A stretch of 64,000 bases of DNA from Nocardioides sp. LHD-245 (GTDB taxonomy: Bacteria; Actinomycetota; Actinomycetes; Propionibacteriales; Nocardioidaceae): contig NZ_JAVFWN010000002.1 of NCBI RefSeq assembly GCF_030929495.1, positions 62,001 through 126,000 on the forward strand, written 5' to 3'. Position numbers and translations under genes: made by a program. The notes below the pieces were generated by a model, which ran no database searches, had not been told where the DNA came from, and worked only from the letters and a program-made list of their open reading frames with translations. Shown here one piece after another: positions 50,623 to 60,026 of this stretch; within the stretch, counting starts at the first letter, position 1, and every line of letters starts with the position of its first letter.

Positions 50623-51327
50623 TCAGTGGTCGAGACCGGTGACCCGGATGCCCGAGTGGGTCTTGTACTTGCGGTTGATCGAGATCAGCACGGCGGTGAA
50701 GGGCTCGAGGACCCGGGCGAGGCGCAGCTTGCCGCCGTCGACGCCGGGGCGGCCGGTCACGGAGGCGGCGAGGTCGATGGCGACCTGCTTGCCCTCGGCG
50801 GAGTCGCCGACCACGATGACGTCCTCGTCGAGGAACTCGTCCTCGCCCCACAGGGCGGGGGCGGCGACATTGTGGAAGGCGCCGACGACGGTGGCCTCGG
50901 GGGCGATCCGGGCGGCGGACTCGGCGGCCGAGCCCTCGCCGGCGTCGATGACCTGACCGTGGGCGCCGCGCTTGTCGAAGGCGAGCGGGTTGACGCAGGA
51001 GATGACGGTCTTGCCGTCGAGCGCGCCGTCGGCCGCCAGCGCGGCGACGAGGTCGTCGTGGCCGTCGTACGGGACGGCGAGGAGGACGACGTCGGCGGCG
51101 GCGATGGCGTCGGCATTGGCCGCGCCGCGGGCGGTGCCGGCGCCGGCCACCTCGGCCAGGCGCTCGGTCACCTCGGCGGCGACGGTCTCGGCCTTCTCGG
51201 CCGCGCGCGAGCCGAGGATGATGTCGTGGCCGTGGCGGGCGAAGCGGTAGCCCAGGCCCTTGCCCTGCGGTCCGGTGCCGCCGATGACGGCGACGGTGTA
51301 GCTGTTCGGGGTGTCTGAAGAAGTCAC
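50623..51327 (-). CDS. npdG: NADPH-dependent F420 reductase
   Basis: 234 residues. The Rossmann start TVAVIGGTGPQGKGLGYRFARHGHDIILGSRAAEKA (NADP phosphate-binding Ser-Arg), VVLLAVPYDGHDDLVAAL and the late VIVVGDSAEGKQVAIDLA match the F420:NADP oxidoreductase family. It passes hydride between NADPH and coenzyme F420, supplying F420H2 to enzymes such as the divergent LLM oxidoreductase. GTG start at 51327 with TAGGAGC directly before it; longer frames upstream are unsupported. Confidence 0.9.
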   Translation of the reverse strand: MTSSDTPNSYTVAVIGGTGPQGKGLGYRFARHGHDIILGSRAAEKAETVAAEVTERLAEVAGAGTARGAANADAIAAADVVLLAVPYDGHDDLVAALAADGALDGKTVISCVNPLAFDKRGAHGQVIDAGEGSAAESAARIAPEATVVGAFHNVAAPALWGEDEFLDEDVIVVGDSAEGKQVAIDLAASVTGRPGVDGGKLRLARVLEPFTAVLISINRKYKTHSGIRVTGLDH

Positions 51328-51390
51328 GCTCCTACCTATCACGGCGACGGATCCCGCCTGGCCGGGTCTCATCGCCGCGGCCATGGACAT

Positions 51391-51411
51391 TGTGACAACA
51401 TTACTGTCACA
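51391..51411. promoter_or_regulatory. palindromic operator TGTGACA-N7-TGTCACA upstream of LLM oxidoreductase
   Basis: Perfect 7-bp arms with a 7-base spacer in the divergent gap between npdG (64 bases away) and the LLM gene (67 bases away). The size fits a TetR-family operator and the neighbouring acyl-CoA dehydrogenase makes a fatty-acid or acyl-CoA ligand plausible. The spacing does not fit CRP. No regulator gene is adjacent. Confidence 0.5.
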
Positions 51412-51477
51412 GTTGCGCTGTCGGCGACGTACCGCCGGCGCACCGTCACCGTGGCCGGGAGGCCAGAAGGGACTTTC

Positions 51478-52515
51478 ATGAAGCTGTCGATGCCTCTCGT
51501 CTACGCCGGCAATCCACGCGCCTCGGCCGACCAGGTCGTCGCCCTGGAGAAGGCCGGACTCGACACCATCTGGGTCGCCGAGCCGTACGGGTTCGACGCA
51601 CCCACCCTGATGGGCTACCTCGCCGCGAAGACCGAGACCGTCGAGATCGGCGCCGGCATCCTCAACGTCTACTCCCGCACCCCTGGCGCCCTGCTGCAGA
51701 CCGCGGCCGGCCTCGACAACGTCTCCGGCGGCCGTGCGGTGCTCGGCCTCGGCGCTTCCGGCCCGCAGGTCATCGAGGGCTTCCACGGCCTGCCGTACGA
51801 CCGGCCGCTGACCCGCACCCGCGAGATCATCGAGGTGCTCCGGATGGGCCTGCGCGGCGAGCGCCTCGACTACCAGGGCAAGACCGTCCAGGTCCCGCTC
51901 CCCGAGGGGCAGGGTCTCGGCCTCGGCAAGCCGCTCAAGCTGCTCAACAGGCCCGAGCGCGCCGACCTGCCGATCTGGGTCGCGGCCCTGGGCGACAAGA
52001 ACGTGGCGATGACCGCCGAGGTCGCCGACGGCTGGCTGCCGTTCCTCTACTACCCCGAGAAGGCGAAGGACGTCTGGGGCGAGTCGCTCGCCGCCGGCAC
52101 CGCGAAGCGTCCGGCCGACCTGAAGCCGCTCGAGATCTCGGCCGGCGGCATGGTCGCGATCGGCGACGGCCCCGAGACCAAGGCACTGCTCGACTTCATG
52201 CGCCCGCTCTACGCCCTGTACGTCGGCGGCATGGGCGCACGCGACAAGAACTTCTACAACCAGCTCGCGTGCGAGTACGGCTTCGAGAAGGAGGCCAAGG
52301 AGATCCAGGACCTCTACCTGTCGGGCAAGAAGAAGGAGGCCGAGGCGCTCGTCCCGCTCGAGTGGCTCGAGGCCGGCAACCTGGTCGGCCCCGCGTCGTA
52401 CGTCCAGGAGCGGATCGCCGCCTTCCGCGAGTCCGGCGTGACCAACCTGTCCGTCTCGCCGGCATCCGACGACCCCGCCGGCACCATCGCACAGATCAAG
52501 GAGTGGGTGAGCTGA
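51478..52515 (+). CDS. LLM-class F420-dependent oxidoreductase
   Basis: 345 residues, a luciferase-like TIM barrel. MKLSMPLVYAGNPRASADQVVALEKAGLDTIWVAEPYGFDAPTLMGYLAAKT and TPGALLQTAAGLDNVSGGRAVLGLGASGPQVIEGFHG are the family core. ATG at 51478 with GAAGGGA 6-7 bases upstream is chosen over an ATG nine codons earlier. It resembles the Rv0953c group. It should reduce or oxidise an unknown substrate using F420. The stop overlaps the acyl-CoA dehydrogenase start (TGATG). Confidence 0.9.
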   Translation: MKLSMPLVYAGNPRASADQVVALEKAGLDTIWVAEPYGFDAPTLMGYLAAKTETVEIGAGILNVYSRTPGALLQTAAGLDNVSGGRAVLGLGASGPQVIEGFHGLPYDRPLTRTREIIEVLRMGLRGERLDYQGKTVQVPLPEGQGLGLGKPLKLLNRPERADLPIWVAALGDKNVAMTAEVADGWLPFLYYPEKAKDVWGESLAAGTAKRPADLKPLEISAGGMVAIGDGPETKALLDFMRPLYALYVGGMGARDKNFYNQLACEYGFEKEAKEIQDLYLSGKKKEAEALVPLEWLEAGNLVGPASYVQERIAAFRESGVTNLSVSPASDDPAGTIAQIKEWVS

Positions 52516-53663
52516 TGCCCGAGCGTCCCAGCATCTACGAGACCGAGCACGAGGACTTCCGCGCGACCGTCCGCGCCTTCATGGAGCGCGAGGTCATCCC
52601 CCACCACGCGCAGTGGGAGAAGGACGGGATCGTCAGCCGCGAGGTGTGGCGCAAGGCCGGCGAGGCCGGCATCCTCAGCTTCGAGGTGCCCGAGGAGTAC
52701 GGCGGCCTCGGCATCAAGGACTTCCGCTACAACGCGATCGTGGCCGAGGAGTGCGCCCGCGCCGGCGCCAGCGGCCCCGGGTTCGCGGTCCACACCGACA
52801 TCATCGTCCCGTACCTCATCGCCATCGGGAACGACGAGCAGAAGGCGCGCTGGCTGCCCGGCACCGTCACCGGCGAGACGATCACCGCCATCGCGATGAC
52901 CGAGCCCGGCGCCGGCTCGGACCTCCAGGGCATCCGCACCACGGCCGTCGACAAGGGTGACCACTACGTCCTCAACGGCTCGAAGACGTTCATCAGCAAC
53001 GGCATCCTGTCCGACCTGGTCATCGTCGTGGCGAAGACCAACCCGGAGGCCGGCGCCCACGGCATCAGCCTGCTGGTGGTCGAGGAGGGCATGGCGGGGT
53101 TCACCCGCGGCACCAACCTCGACAAGCTCGGCCTCAAGGCGCAGGACACCGCCGAGCTCAGCTTCGACAACGTCATGGTGCCGAAGGCCAACCTGCTCGG
53201 CGAGGAGGGCCAGGGCTTCATCTACCTCATGCAGAACCTGCCCCAGGAGCGCGTGTCCATCGCCACGATCGCGATCGCCGCGATCGAGCACGTCCTCGAC
53301 CTCACCCTCGACTACGTCAAGTCCCGTGAGGCGTTCGGCAAGCCCATCGCCAAGTTCCAGAACACCCGGTTCACGCTGGCCGAGATGGCCACCGAGGCCT
53401 ACATCGCCCGGGTGTTCGTCAACCACTGCATCGAGCAGCTCAACAAGGGCGAGGTCGACACCGCGCTGGCGTCGATGGCGAAGTGGTGGACCACCGAGCT
53501 GCAGAAGAAGATCGTCGACCAGGGCGTGCAGATGCACGGCGGCTACGGCTACATGATGGAGTACCCCATCGCGAGGGCCTACGCCGACACCCGGATCCAG
53601 ACGATCTACGGCGGCACCACCGAGATCCAGAAGGAGATCATCGGGCGGTTCCTCGGCCTCTGA
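52515..53663 (+). CDS. acyl-CoA dehydrogenase
   Basis: 382 residues with the FAD and acyl-CoA blocks AIAMTEPGAGSDLQGIRTTA, YVLNGSKTFISNG, REAFGKPIAKFQNTRF, QMHGGYGYMMEYPIARAYADTRI and IYGGTTEIQKEIIGR. The MCAD-type glutamate (YEGT) is replaced by glycine here; the base is probably the glutamate of QERVSIA, as in isovaleryl- and long-chain-type enzymes. It oxidises an acyl-CoA to the enoyl-CoA in the cytoplasm. Translationally coupled to the F420 oxidoreductase. A terminator follows. Confidence 0.94.
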   Translation: MPERPSIYETEHEDFRATVRAFMEREVIPHHAQWEKDGIVSREVWRKAGEAGILSFEVPEEYGGLGIKDFRYNAIVAEECARAGASGPGFAVHTDIIVPYLIAIGNDEQKARWLPGTVTGETITAIAMTEPGAGSDLQGIRTTAVDKGDHYVLNGSKTFISNGILSDLVIVVAKTNPEAGAHGISLLVVEEGMAGFTRGTNLDKLGLKAQDTAELSFDNVMVPKANLLGEEGQGFIYLMQNLPQERVSIATIAIAAIEHVLDLTLDYVKSREAFGKPIAKFQNTRFTLAEMATEAYIARVFVNHCIEQLNKGEVDTALASMAKWWTTELQKKIVDQGVQMHGGYGYMMEYPIARAYADTRIQTIYGGTTEIQKEIIGRFLGL

Positions 53664-53679
53664 TCGCTCCGCTCCGCCC

Positions 53680-53714
53680 CGACGACCCCGGAATGTCACA
53701 TTCCGGGGTCGTCG
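53680..53714 (+). terminator. 16-bp hairpin after the acyl-CoA dehydrogenase gene
   Basis: CGACGACCCCGGAATG (53680-53695) and its exact complement (53699-53714) enclose three bases. It lies 16 bases after the stop and separates the two-gene operon from the MMPL gene. Confidence 0.85.
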
Positions 53715-53841
53715 TGTGTCTGGTGGTCGGCGCAGACTTCCGGTGAAGGCAAAGAGTTCCCGCCCCGCGATGAATCAGGGGCGATCTCAGGGTCGGACCC
53801 GGAGGAATCCCGATGCCGTCCGCCCCACCCACCGGAGAAGT

Positions 53842-55983
53842 GTGACCACCATGCACCGTCAGATCGCCGGAAGACTGACCGGCCCCGTCACGAAGTGGAT
53901 CGTCCTCGTGGCGGTCATCCTGATCGCCGGCGGCCTCGGCTCGTTCGCCGGGAAGCTGGTCGACGTCCAGAACAACGAGACCGAGTCCTGGCTGCCCGAG
54001 AGCGCCGAGTCGACCCGGGCCTTCGAGAGGCTCGAGGCCTTCCAGGACCCCTACGACGTCGGCACCACCGTCGTCTACTACCGCGCGGCCGGGCTCACCG
54101 AGACCGACCTCGCCGCCATCGAGGACGACGCCGTCGAGATCGCGAGACTCGACGGCGTCAGCGACGTGATCACACCCGCGGGCGCAGCGGCGGCCGGCGT
54201 ACCGGCGCCCTTCGTGTCCGCGGACGGGCAGGTCGCCAAGCTCGAGTTCACGCTCAACTTCGGGGACAAGCTGTGGGAGGAGCTGCCGGACCTCAAGCCC
54301 GAGATCGACAAGATCATCGCCATCGACGGCGTCGAGTCCTATCTCGCCGGCGCCGGCGGTCAGAGCGCGGACGCCGCGACGATCTTCTCCTCGGGCGACA
54401 GCAACCTGCTGATGATCACGCTGGGCGTCGTCATCCTGATCCTGCTGGTGACCTACCGAAGTCCGATGCTGTGGCTGCTGCCCATCATCAGCGCGGTGGT
54501 CGGGCTCGGTGCGTCCATGGGTCTGCTCTACTTCCTCGCCAAGCACACCGGCCTCACCGTCAACGGGCAGACGCAGTTCATCCTCACCGTGCTGGTGATC
54601 GGGGCAGGCACCGACTACGCCCTGCTGCTCGTCGCCCGGTACCGCGAAGAGCTGCGCCGGCACCAGGACCGGCACGAGGCGATGGCGTTCGCCCTCCACC
54701 GGGCCGCGCCGGCGATCCTGGCCAGTGCGGCGACCGTCGTCGTGGGGCTCCTGTGCCTGATGTTCGCCGACCTCAACTCGACCGCCGGCATGGGCCCGGC
54801 CAACGCGGTCGGCGTCGCGGTCACCTTCGTCGTCATGGTCACCCTGCTCCCCGCCCTGCTGGTGATCTGCGGGCGCTGGGTGTTCTGGCCGTTCGTGCCC
54901 CACTTCGGCACCGCCGAGCCGACCGCCTCGGGGCTGTGGGCGAAGGTCGGCAGGGGCATCGCCCCGCGACCGCGGATCGTCTGGGTCGGCACCGCCGCGG
55001 CGCTCGCCGTCCTCTGCCTCGGGTTCCTGCGCCTCGACACCGGCGGCATCCCGAGCGACGAGCAGTACACGCAGGCCCAGGACTCGGTCACCGGTCAGAC
55101 GATCCTCGTCGACCACGGTCTGGTCGACGCGAGCACCCCGATCCAGGTCGTGGCGAAGGCCGACCAGGCCGACCGGGTGATCACGGCCATGTCGCGTGTC
55201 GACGGCATCGCCACACCGGTCGAGGTCGCCAGCCTGGACGGCACCGCGCTCATCGTCGCGGATCTCCACAGCGATCCCTACTCCGACACCGCCTTCGACG
55301 CGGTCCACGACGTGCGGGAGGCGGTGCACGGCGTACCGGACGCCGATGCGCTGACCACCGGCATGTCGGCGGTCACGGTCGACGTCATGGAGGCGTCGGC
55401 CCGGGACAACAAGGTGATCATCCCGATCGTCCTGGGCGCCGTGCTGCTGATCCTGATCGGACTGCTCCGCTCGGTCCTCTCGCCGGTCATCCTGGTCGGC
55501 ACCGTGATCCTGTCGTTCGGAGCGGCCCTCGGCATCTCCGGCCTGGTCTTCGACCTGATCTACGACCGTGGGCACACCGATCCGGGGTTCCCGCTGTTCG
55601 CGTTCGTCTTCCTGGTCGCCCTGGGCATCGACTACAACATCTTCCTGATGACCCGGGTCCGCGAGGAGGCCGCGATCCGCGGCACCCGCCGAGGCTCGCT
55701 GATCGCGCTGTCCTCGACCGGTGGGGTGATCACCTCCGCAGGGCTGGTGCTGGCGGCGACCTTCGCGATGCTCGGGACGATGCCGATGACGTTCACCCTC
55801 CAACTCGGTACGACGGTCGCGCTGGGCGTCCTGCTCGACACGATGATCGTCCGGTCGGTCCTGGTGACGGCGATCAACCTCGACCTGGGCGGCCGCATCT
55901 GGTGGCCGAGCAGGCTGGACCGTGGGACCACGACGGTCAGCGAGCCGCCGAGCGCGGAGGAGGCGAAGGTGCCGGCCCTCTGA
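53842..55983 (+). CDS. MMPL-family RND transporter
   Basis: About 713 residues with two copies of the RND/MMPL layout: a first helix, an extracellular loop, then helices 2-6, repeated. [20 protein letters not shown] and [18 protein letters not shown] are the conserved helix-4 segments with the proton-relay Asp-Tyr pairs. Actinobacterial members export lipids or other hydrophobic compounds. Start is uncertain: GTG 53842 lies 4 bases after GGAG, ATG 53851 thirteen; the frame from 53716 is unsupported. It stands alone after a terminator. Confidence 0.9.
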   Translation: MTTMHRQIAGRLTGPVTKWIVLVAVILIAGGLGSFAGKLVDVQNNETESWLPESAESTRAFERLEAFQDPYDVGTTVVYYRAAGLTETDLAAIEDDAVEIARLDGVSDVITPAGAAAAGVPAPFVSADGQVAKLEFTLNFGDKLWEELPDLKPEIDKIIAIDGVESYLAGAGGQSADAATIFSSGDSNLLMITLGVVILILLVTYRSPMLWLLPIISAVVGLGASMGLLYFLAKHTGLTVNGQTQFILTVLVIGAGTDYALLLVARYREELRRHQDRHEAMAFALHRAAPAILASAATVVVGLLCLMFADLNSTAGMGPANAVGVAVTFVVMVTLLPALLVICGRWVFWPFVPHFGTAEPTASGLWAKVGRGIAPRPRIVWVGTAAALAVLCLGFLRLDTGGIPSDEQYTQAQDSVTGQTILVDHGLVDASTPIQVVAKADQADRVITAMSRVDGIATPVEVASLDGTALIVADLHSDPYSDTAFDAVHDVREAVHGVPDADALTTGMSAVTVDVMEASARDNKVIIPIVLGAVLLILIGLLRSVLSPVILVGTVILSFGAALGISGLVFDLIYDRGHTDPGFPLFAFVFLVALGIDYNIFLMTRVREEAAIRGTRRGSLIALSSTGGVITSAGLVLAATFAMLGTMPMTFTLQLGTTVALGVLLDTMIVRSVLVTAINLDLGGRIWWPSRLDRGTTTVSEPPSAEEAKVPAL

Positions 55984-56069
55984 CCGATCGCGTGGGCCTG
56001 ACGGGCGGGCGTCCGGTCTCTGGGTGGGACGCGATCAGTGGCGGGTGTCCACCCGTTAGTCTCTTCACG

Positions 56070-58655
56070 ATGTCCGAGACGCCCACTCCCCAGCAGGTTC
56101 GTCGTGCGTTGGCCCGGGCGGAGCGTGGTGCGGCGCTGGATGTGGGTGAGGCGGAGGCGCTGCTTGCCGCGACCGGGGAGGAGTTGGACCGGTTGTGTGC
56201 GGCGGCGGTGAAGGTCCGCGATGCGGGCCTGGTCGCGGCGGGCCGAGTGGTGGCTGGTCGGGGTGTGGTGACGTTCTCGCCGAAGGTGTTTGTGCCGGTG
56301 ACGCGGTTGTGTCGGGATCGGTGTCATTACTGCACGTTCGTGGAGACTCCGGCCCAGGCGGCGCGGGAGGGGCGGGCGCCGTATCTGTCGCCGGACGAGA
56401 TCCTCGACATCGCCTCTCGGGGTGCTGAGCTCGGTTGTCTCGAGGCGTTGTTCACGTTGGGCGATCGGCCGGAGGATCGGTGGCCCGAGGCGCGGGCGTG
56501 GTTGGACGAGCAGGGCTATGACTCGACCATCGCGTATGTCCGGGCGATGGCGGTGCGGGTGTTGGAGGAGACCGGTCTGCTGCCCCACCTCAACCCGGGT
56601 GTCATGAGTTGGGAGGAGTTGAACCGGCTCAAGGCGGTGTCCCCGTCGATGGGGATGATGCTGGAGACCACCTCCACCCGGCTCTATGAGACGAAGGGCC
56701 TGGCGCATTACGGGTCGCCGGACAAGGACCCCGCGGTGCGGTTGCGGGTCTTGGAGGACGCCGGGCGGCTCAACATCCCGTTCACGACGGGGTTGTTGGT
56801 CGGGATCGGGGAGACCCTCACCGAGCGCGCGGAGACGATCTTCGCGCTCAGGAGGGTCTCCCGCGCCTACGGGGCGGTCCAGGAGGTGATCGTGCAGAAC
56901 TTCCGCGCGAAGCCCGACACCGCGATGCGTCATGTCGACGATCTCGACCTCGCGCAGTACCGCGCCGCGATCGCGGTCACCCGGATCGTGTTGGGCCCGA
57001 AGGCACGGATCCAGGCACCCCCGAACCTGGTCGACCTGACCGAATGCAGGGCGTTGCTGGATGCCGGGGTCGATGACTGGGGTGGCGTGTCGCCGCTGAC
57101 CCCGGATCATGTGAACCCCGAACGGCCCTGGCCCTCGCTGGACCGGCTGCGGTCGATCACCGAGCAGTGTGGGTTCGACCTCAAGGCCCGGTTGACCGTG
57201 CATCCGGACTACGTGACCGGGGCGTTGGGTCGCGGTGAGGCGTGGATCGACCCGCGGCTGCACGCCCACGTCGCGGCGTTGGCCGATCTTGACGGCAGCG
57301 TCGCCGGGATCCCTGGGCTGGCGATCCCCGACGTGCGACCGGTCGGCTTGGCCTGGCAGGAGCCCGACGGCGGGTTCGACGCCGCCCACGGACGCGGACG
57401 GACCGACCTGCACGAGGCCGTGGACAGCGAAGGCCGTAGCGAGGACCGGCGTTCGGATTTCGCCTCGGTGTACGGCGACTGGGCCACGGTCGGTGAGGCA
57501 GCCGCGATCACCAGCACCCCGGCCGTTTTGCACGCGGAAGGTGGTGACGCGCTGCGGGCTGCGGAGCGTGATCCGGGGAACCTGTCCGATGAGCACGCCC
57601 TGACGTTGATGACCGCCGAAGGGGACCTGCTGCGCCAGGTGATCGGGTTGGCCGACGACCTGCGCAAACAGGTCGTCGGGGAGGTGGTGACGTATGTGGT
57701 GAACCGGAACATCAACTTCACCAACGTCTGCTACGTCGGGTGCCGGTTCTGCGCGTTCGCGCAACGCCGCACCGACGCGGATGCCTACTCCCTGTCCTAT
57801 GCCGAGGTCGCCGAGCGTGCCCAGGAGGCCTGGGACCTGGGCGCGACCGAGGTGTGCATGCAGGGCGGGATCGACCCCGAGCTGCCCGCGACCGCCTATT
57901 TCGACATCGCCGCCGCGGTCAAACAGCGGGTGCCGGGCATGCATGTCCACGCGTTCTCCCCGATGGAGGTCGTCAACGGCACCGCCCGCACCGGCCTGAG
58001 CGTGGAGGACTTCCTCATCAAGGCCCGCGAATCCGGTCTGGGGTCGCTGCCCGGTACTGCCGCGGAGATCCTCGACGACGAGGTCCGCTGGGTCCTGACC
58101 AAGGGCAAGCTGCCCGCCTCGACCTGGGTCGAGATCGTCACCACCGCGCACCGCATCGGACTGCCGACCACGTCCACGATGATGTACGGCCACGTCGACA
58201 ACCCGCGGCACTGGGTCACCCACCTGGGCGTGCTCAAGAACATCCAGGACACCGCCCGTGAGAACGGCAGCAGCGGGTTCACCGAGTTCGTGCCCCTCCC
58301 GTTCGTCCACACCTCCGCACCGATCTACCTCGCCGGCGTGGCCCGGCCCGGCCCGACCCTGCGCGACAACCTCGCCGTGCACGCGATGGCCCGGATCCTG
58401 CTCCACGGCCGTATCGACAACATCCAGACCTCCTGGGTCAAGCTCGGCACCACCGGCACCCAAGCGATGCTGTCCGCCGGCGCCAACGACCTCGGCGGGA
58501 CCCTCATGGAAGAGACCATCTCCCGCATGGCCGGCTCCGAGCACGGCTCCGCCAAAACCGTGGCCGAACTGGTCCAGATCGGCCACGGCATCAACCGACC
58601 CGTCCACGAACGCACCACCCTCTACACCGAGCCACCCGCCCGTCAGACCGGCTGA
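56070..58655 (+). CDS. fbiC: bifunctional FO synthase (CofG-CofH fusion)
   Basis: 861 residues with two radical-SAM domains. The N-terminal CofG-like half has CRDRCHYC (Cys81, 85, 88); the C-terminal CofH-like half has CYVGCRFC (Cys554, 558, 561). Together they make FO, the chromophore of F420, from a ribityl-diaminouracil and tyrosine. TAGTCT ends 7 bases before the ATG and no SD exists, so translation is probably leaderless. Codon use in roughly the first half favours G- and T-ending codons (gtg, ttg, ggt, cgg), unlike the C-ending preference of neighbours and of the gene's own last third. The 3' end overlaps the convergent DUF4126 gene by 13 bases. Confidence 0.96.
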   Translation: MSETPTPQQVRRALARAERGAALDVGEAEALLAATGEELDRLCAAAVKVRDAGLVAAGRVVAGRGVVTFSPKVFVPVTRLCRDRCHYCTFVETPAQAAREGRAPYLSPDEILDIASRGAELGCLEALFTLGDRPEDRWPEARAWLDEQGYDSTIAYVRAMAVRVLEETGLLPHLNPGVMSWEELNRLKAVSPSMGMMLETTSTRLYETKGLAHYGSPDKDPAVRLRVLEDAGRLNIPFTTGLLVGIGETLTERAETIFALRRVSRAYGAVQEVIVQNFRAKPDTAMRHVDDLDLAQYRAAIAVTRIVLGPKARIQAPPNLVDLTECRALLDAGVDDWGGVSPLTPDHVNPERPWPSLDRLRSITEQCGFDLKARLTVHPDYVTGALGRGEAWIDPRLHAHVAALADLDGSVAGIPGLAIPDVRPVGLAWQEPDGGFDAAHGRGRTDLHEAVDSEGRSEDRRSDFASVYGDWATVGEAAAITSTPAVLHAEGGDALRAAERDPGNLSDEHALTLMTAEGDLLRQVIGLADDLRKQVVGEVVTYVVNRNINFTNVCYVGCRFCAFAQRRTDADAYSLSYAEVAERAQEAWDLGATEVCMQGGIDPELPATAYFDIAAAVKQRVPGMHVHAFSPMEVVNGTARTGLSVEDFLIKARESGLGSLPGTAAEILDDEVRWVLTKGKLPASTWVEIVTTAHRIGLPTTSTMMYGHVDNPRHWVTHLGVLKNIQDTARENGSSGFTEFVPLPFVHTSAPIYLAGVARPGPTLRDNLAVHAMARILLHGRIDNIQTSWVKLGTTGTQAMLSAGANDLGGTLMEETISRMAGSEHGSAKTVAELVQIGHGINRPVHERTTLYTEPPARQTG

Positions 58656-59257
58656 TCCGGCGACGGACCGCGGCCGGTCCGACGCTCCCGCCAGGCGCGG
58701 AACCGCAGCCAGCCTCGGCGCACCGTCCGCCAGGCCAGCCAGAGCAGCACCAGCCCCGCGACCAGCAGCACGGCGGCGACCGTCGCGGCCGCGTACGGGT
58801 GCTCGACCGCGAACCACACCACGGCCAGCACGGCGACGTCCTCGCCGACGCTGATGCCGATATTGCTGAACGGCTCGGGCACCGTGTTGACCGCCATCCG
58901 GGTGCCGGTCTTGACCGAGTGCGACGCGAGCGCGCTGCCGCCGCCGACGACGCCGCCGACGAGCTCGTTCAGGGCCGTCGAGTCGCCGGCGATGAGCACC
59001 CCGACCACGCCGCCGACCAGCGGCCGGATCGCGGTGGAGACGACGTCCCACGCCGAGTCGACGTACGGGATCTTGTCGGCCACGAACTCGAAGGCGTACA
59101 TGAGCCCGGCGACCGTCAGCACGTCCCAGCGGCCGAGCACGTCGGGGATCGACGCGAAGGCGCCGACCCGGTCGGCCATGCCGAGCACCAGCACGACCAG
59201 GTAGCTGTTGATCCCGCTGGCCCAGCCCGAGGAGAACGCCAGGGCGAGTGATTCCAC
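58643..59257 (-). CDS. DUF4126 membrane protein
   Basis: 204 residues from GTG at 59257 (TACGCT ends 6 bases upstream; no SD). [30 protein letters not shown] is the family opening; [15 protein letters not shown] and [21 protein letters not shown] follow, with five or so helices and a basic C-terminus. Function unknown in the family. It is convergent with fbiC. Confidence 0.85.
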   Translation of the reverse strand: MESLALAFSSGWASGINSYLVVLVLGMADRVGAFASIPDVLGRWDVLTVAGLMYAFEFVADKIPYVDSAWDVVSTAIRPLVGGVVGVLIAGDSTALNELVGGVVGGGSALASHSVKTGTRMAVNTVPEPFSNIGISVGEDVAVLAVVWFAVEHPYAAATVAAVLLVAGLVLLWLAWRTVRRGWLRFRAWRERRTGRGPSPDQPV

Positions 59258-59301
59258 GTCACCAGCGTAGGTCCCCGCGACTCCCGGGTACCGCACCTCG
59301 C

Positions 59302-59736
59302 ATGAGCACCAACGATCCCGAACAGTACGAGGGCTACAGCGTCGACGACGAGGACCAGCTCCAGCCCGAGGACACCCTGGCCGACGGGGACGTCGAGGAC
59401 GAGCTCGACCGCGGCTACTCGCCGCCGGAGCGGTACTCCGCCGCCCAGCGCTACGGAAACACGCCGTGGGAGCAGGCGCACGACCGGCCGCTGGACGACC
59501 GGCTGGCCGAGGAGGAGCCGGAACCCGACCCGGACGCGGAGCGGTCGGCGACCGCGGACCCGGAGGATCCCGACGCCGAGGTGGGCGACGTGCGGGCCGG
59601 CCGGCTCGTGGAGCCCGACGAGGGCGCCGGCGACGACGTCGAGAAGGACCTGGTGGCCGACGACGTCGGCATCGACGGGGCGGGCGCCAGCGCCGAGGAG
59701 GCGGCGATGCATGTGATCCCCGACGACGAGGAGTGA
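59302..59736 (+). CDS. DUF5709-like acidic protein
   Basis: 144 residues, highly acidic and mostly disordered. YEGYSVDDEDQLQPEDTLAD, DRGYSPPERYS, GNTPWEQAHDRPLDDRLAEEEPE and the end GASAEEAAMHVIPDDE recur in an actinobacterial family of unknown role. ATG at 59302 is taken because the upstream 18 codons of the longer frame overlap the divergent DUF4126 start region. Confidence 0.8.
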   Translation: MSTNDPEQYEGYSVDDEDQLQPEDTLADGDVEDELDRGYSPPERYSAAQRYGNTPWEQAHDRPLDDRLAEEEPEPDPDAERSATADPEDPDAEVGDVRAGRLVEPDEGAGDDVEKDLVADDVGIDGAGASAEEAAMHVIPDDEE

Positions 59737-59809
59737 AGGACAGGTCTGCTCAGCGCGGGCCGGGGTACCTCAGGACAGGGCCGAGCGGCCCCCGACGAAG
59801 GAGGGAAAA

Positions 59810-59953
59810 GTGGCACTCATCTTGTGGATCCTGGCGGTGATCCTCGTGGTCTCCGGCATCTTCAGCCTCTTCCGGGGCGAGCTGCTCTGGGGAATCGTGC
59901 TGATCGTCGTGGGCCTGCTGGTCGGTCCCGGAGGCGTCAGCCTCTTCACCTGA
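59810..59953 (+). CDS. small hydrophobic membrane protein ending GPGGVSLF
   Basis: 47 residues: two helices (LILWILAVILVVSGIFSLF and LLWGIVLIVVGLLVG) joined by RGE, then GPGGVSLFT. Such GPGG-ending mini-proteins are widespread in actinobacteria. GGAGGG stands 5 bases before the GTG, and a hairpin follows 25 bases after the stop, so the gene is well supported despite its size. Confidence 0.78.
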   Translation: MALILWILAVILVVSGIFSLFRGELLWGIVLIVVGLLVGPGGVSLFT

Positions 59954-59978
59954 CCACTCCCCTCGCGAGCGCAACCAG

Positions 59979-60008
59979 CTGAGCCCGGGCCGCACGGTCC
60001 GGGCTCAG
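59979..60008. terminator. 10-bp hairpin between convergent genes
   Basis: CTGAGCCCGG (59979-59988) pairs exactly with CCGGGCTCAG (59999-60008) around a 10-base loop that can add three pairs (CCG/GGT-like). It separates the mini-protein gene from the convergent flavin oxidoreductase gene. Confidence 0.7.
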
Positions 60009-60026
60009 CGCCTGCTCAGCGCCCGC

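Noticed and set aside
51391..51411. CRP/GlxR binding site
   Set aside because: TGTGA and TCACA half-sites are present but 11 bases apart, not the 6 required.
53895..58655. A 1586-codon plus-strand frame ending in fbiC
   Set aside because: The part before 56070 is out of frame with the MMPL gene and has no domain; fbiC starts at 56070.
55632..59051. A 1139-codon minus-strand frame opposite fbiC
   Set aside because: It is a mirror of fbiC and of the DUF4126 gene in another frame and has no recognisable domain.
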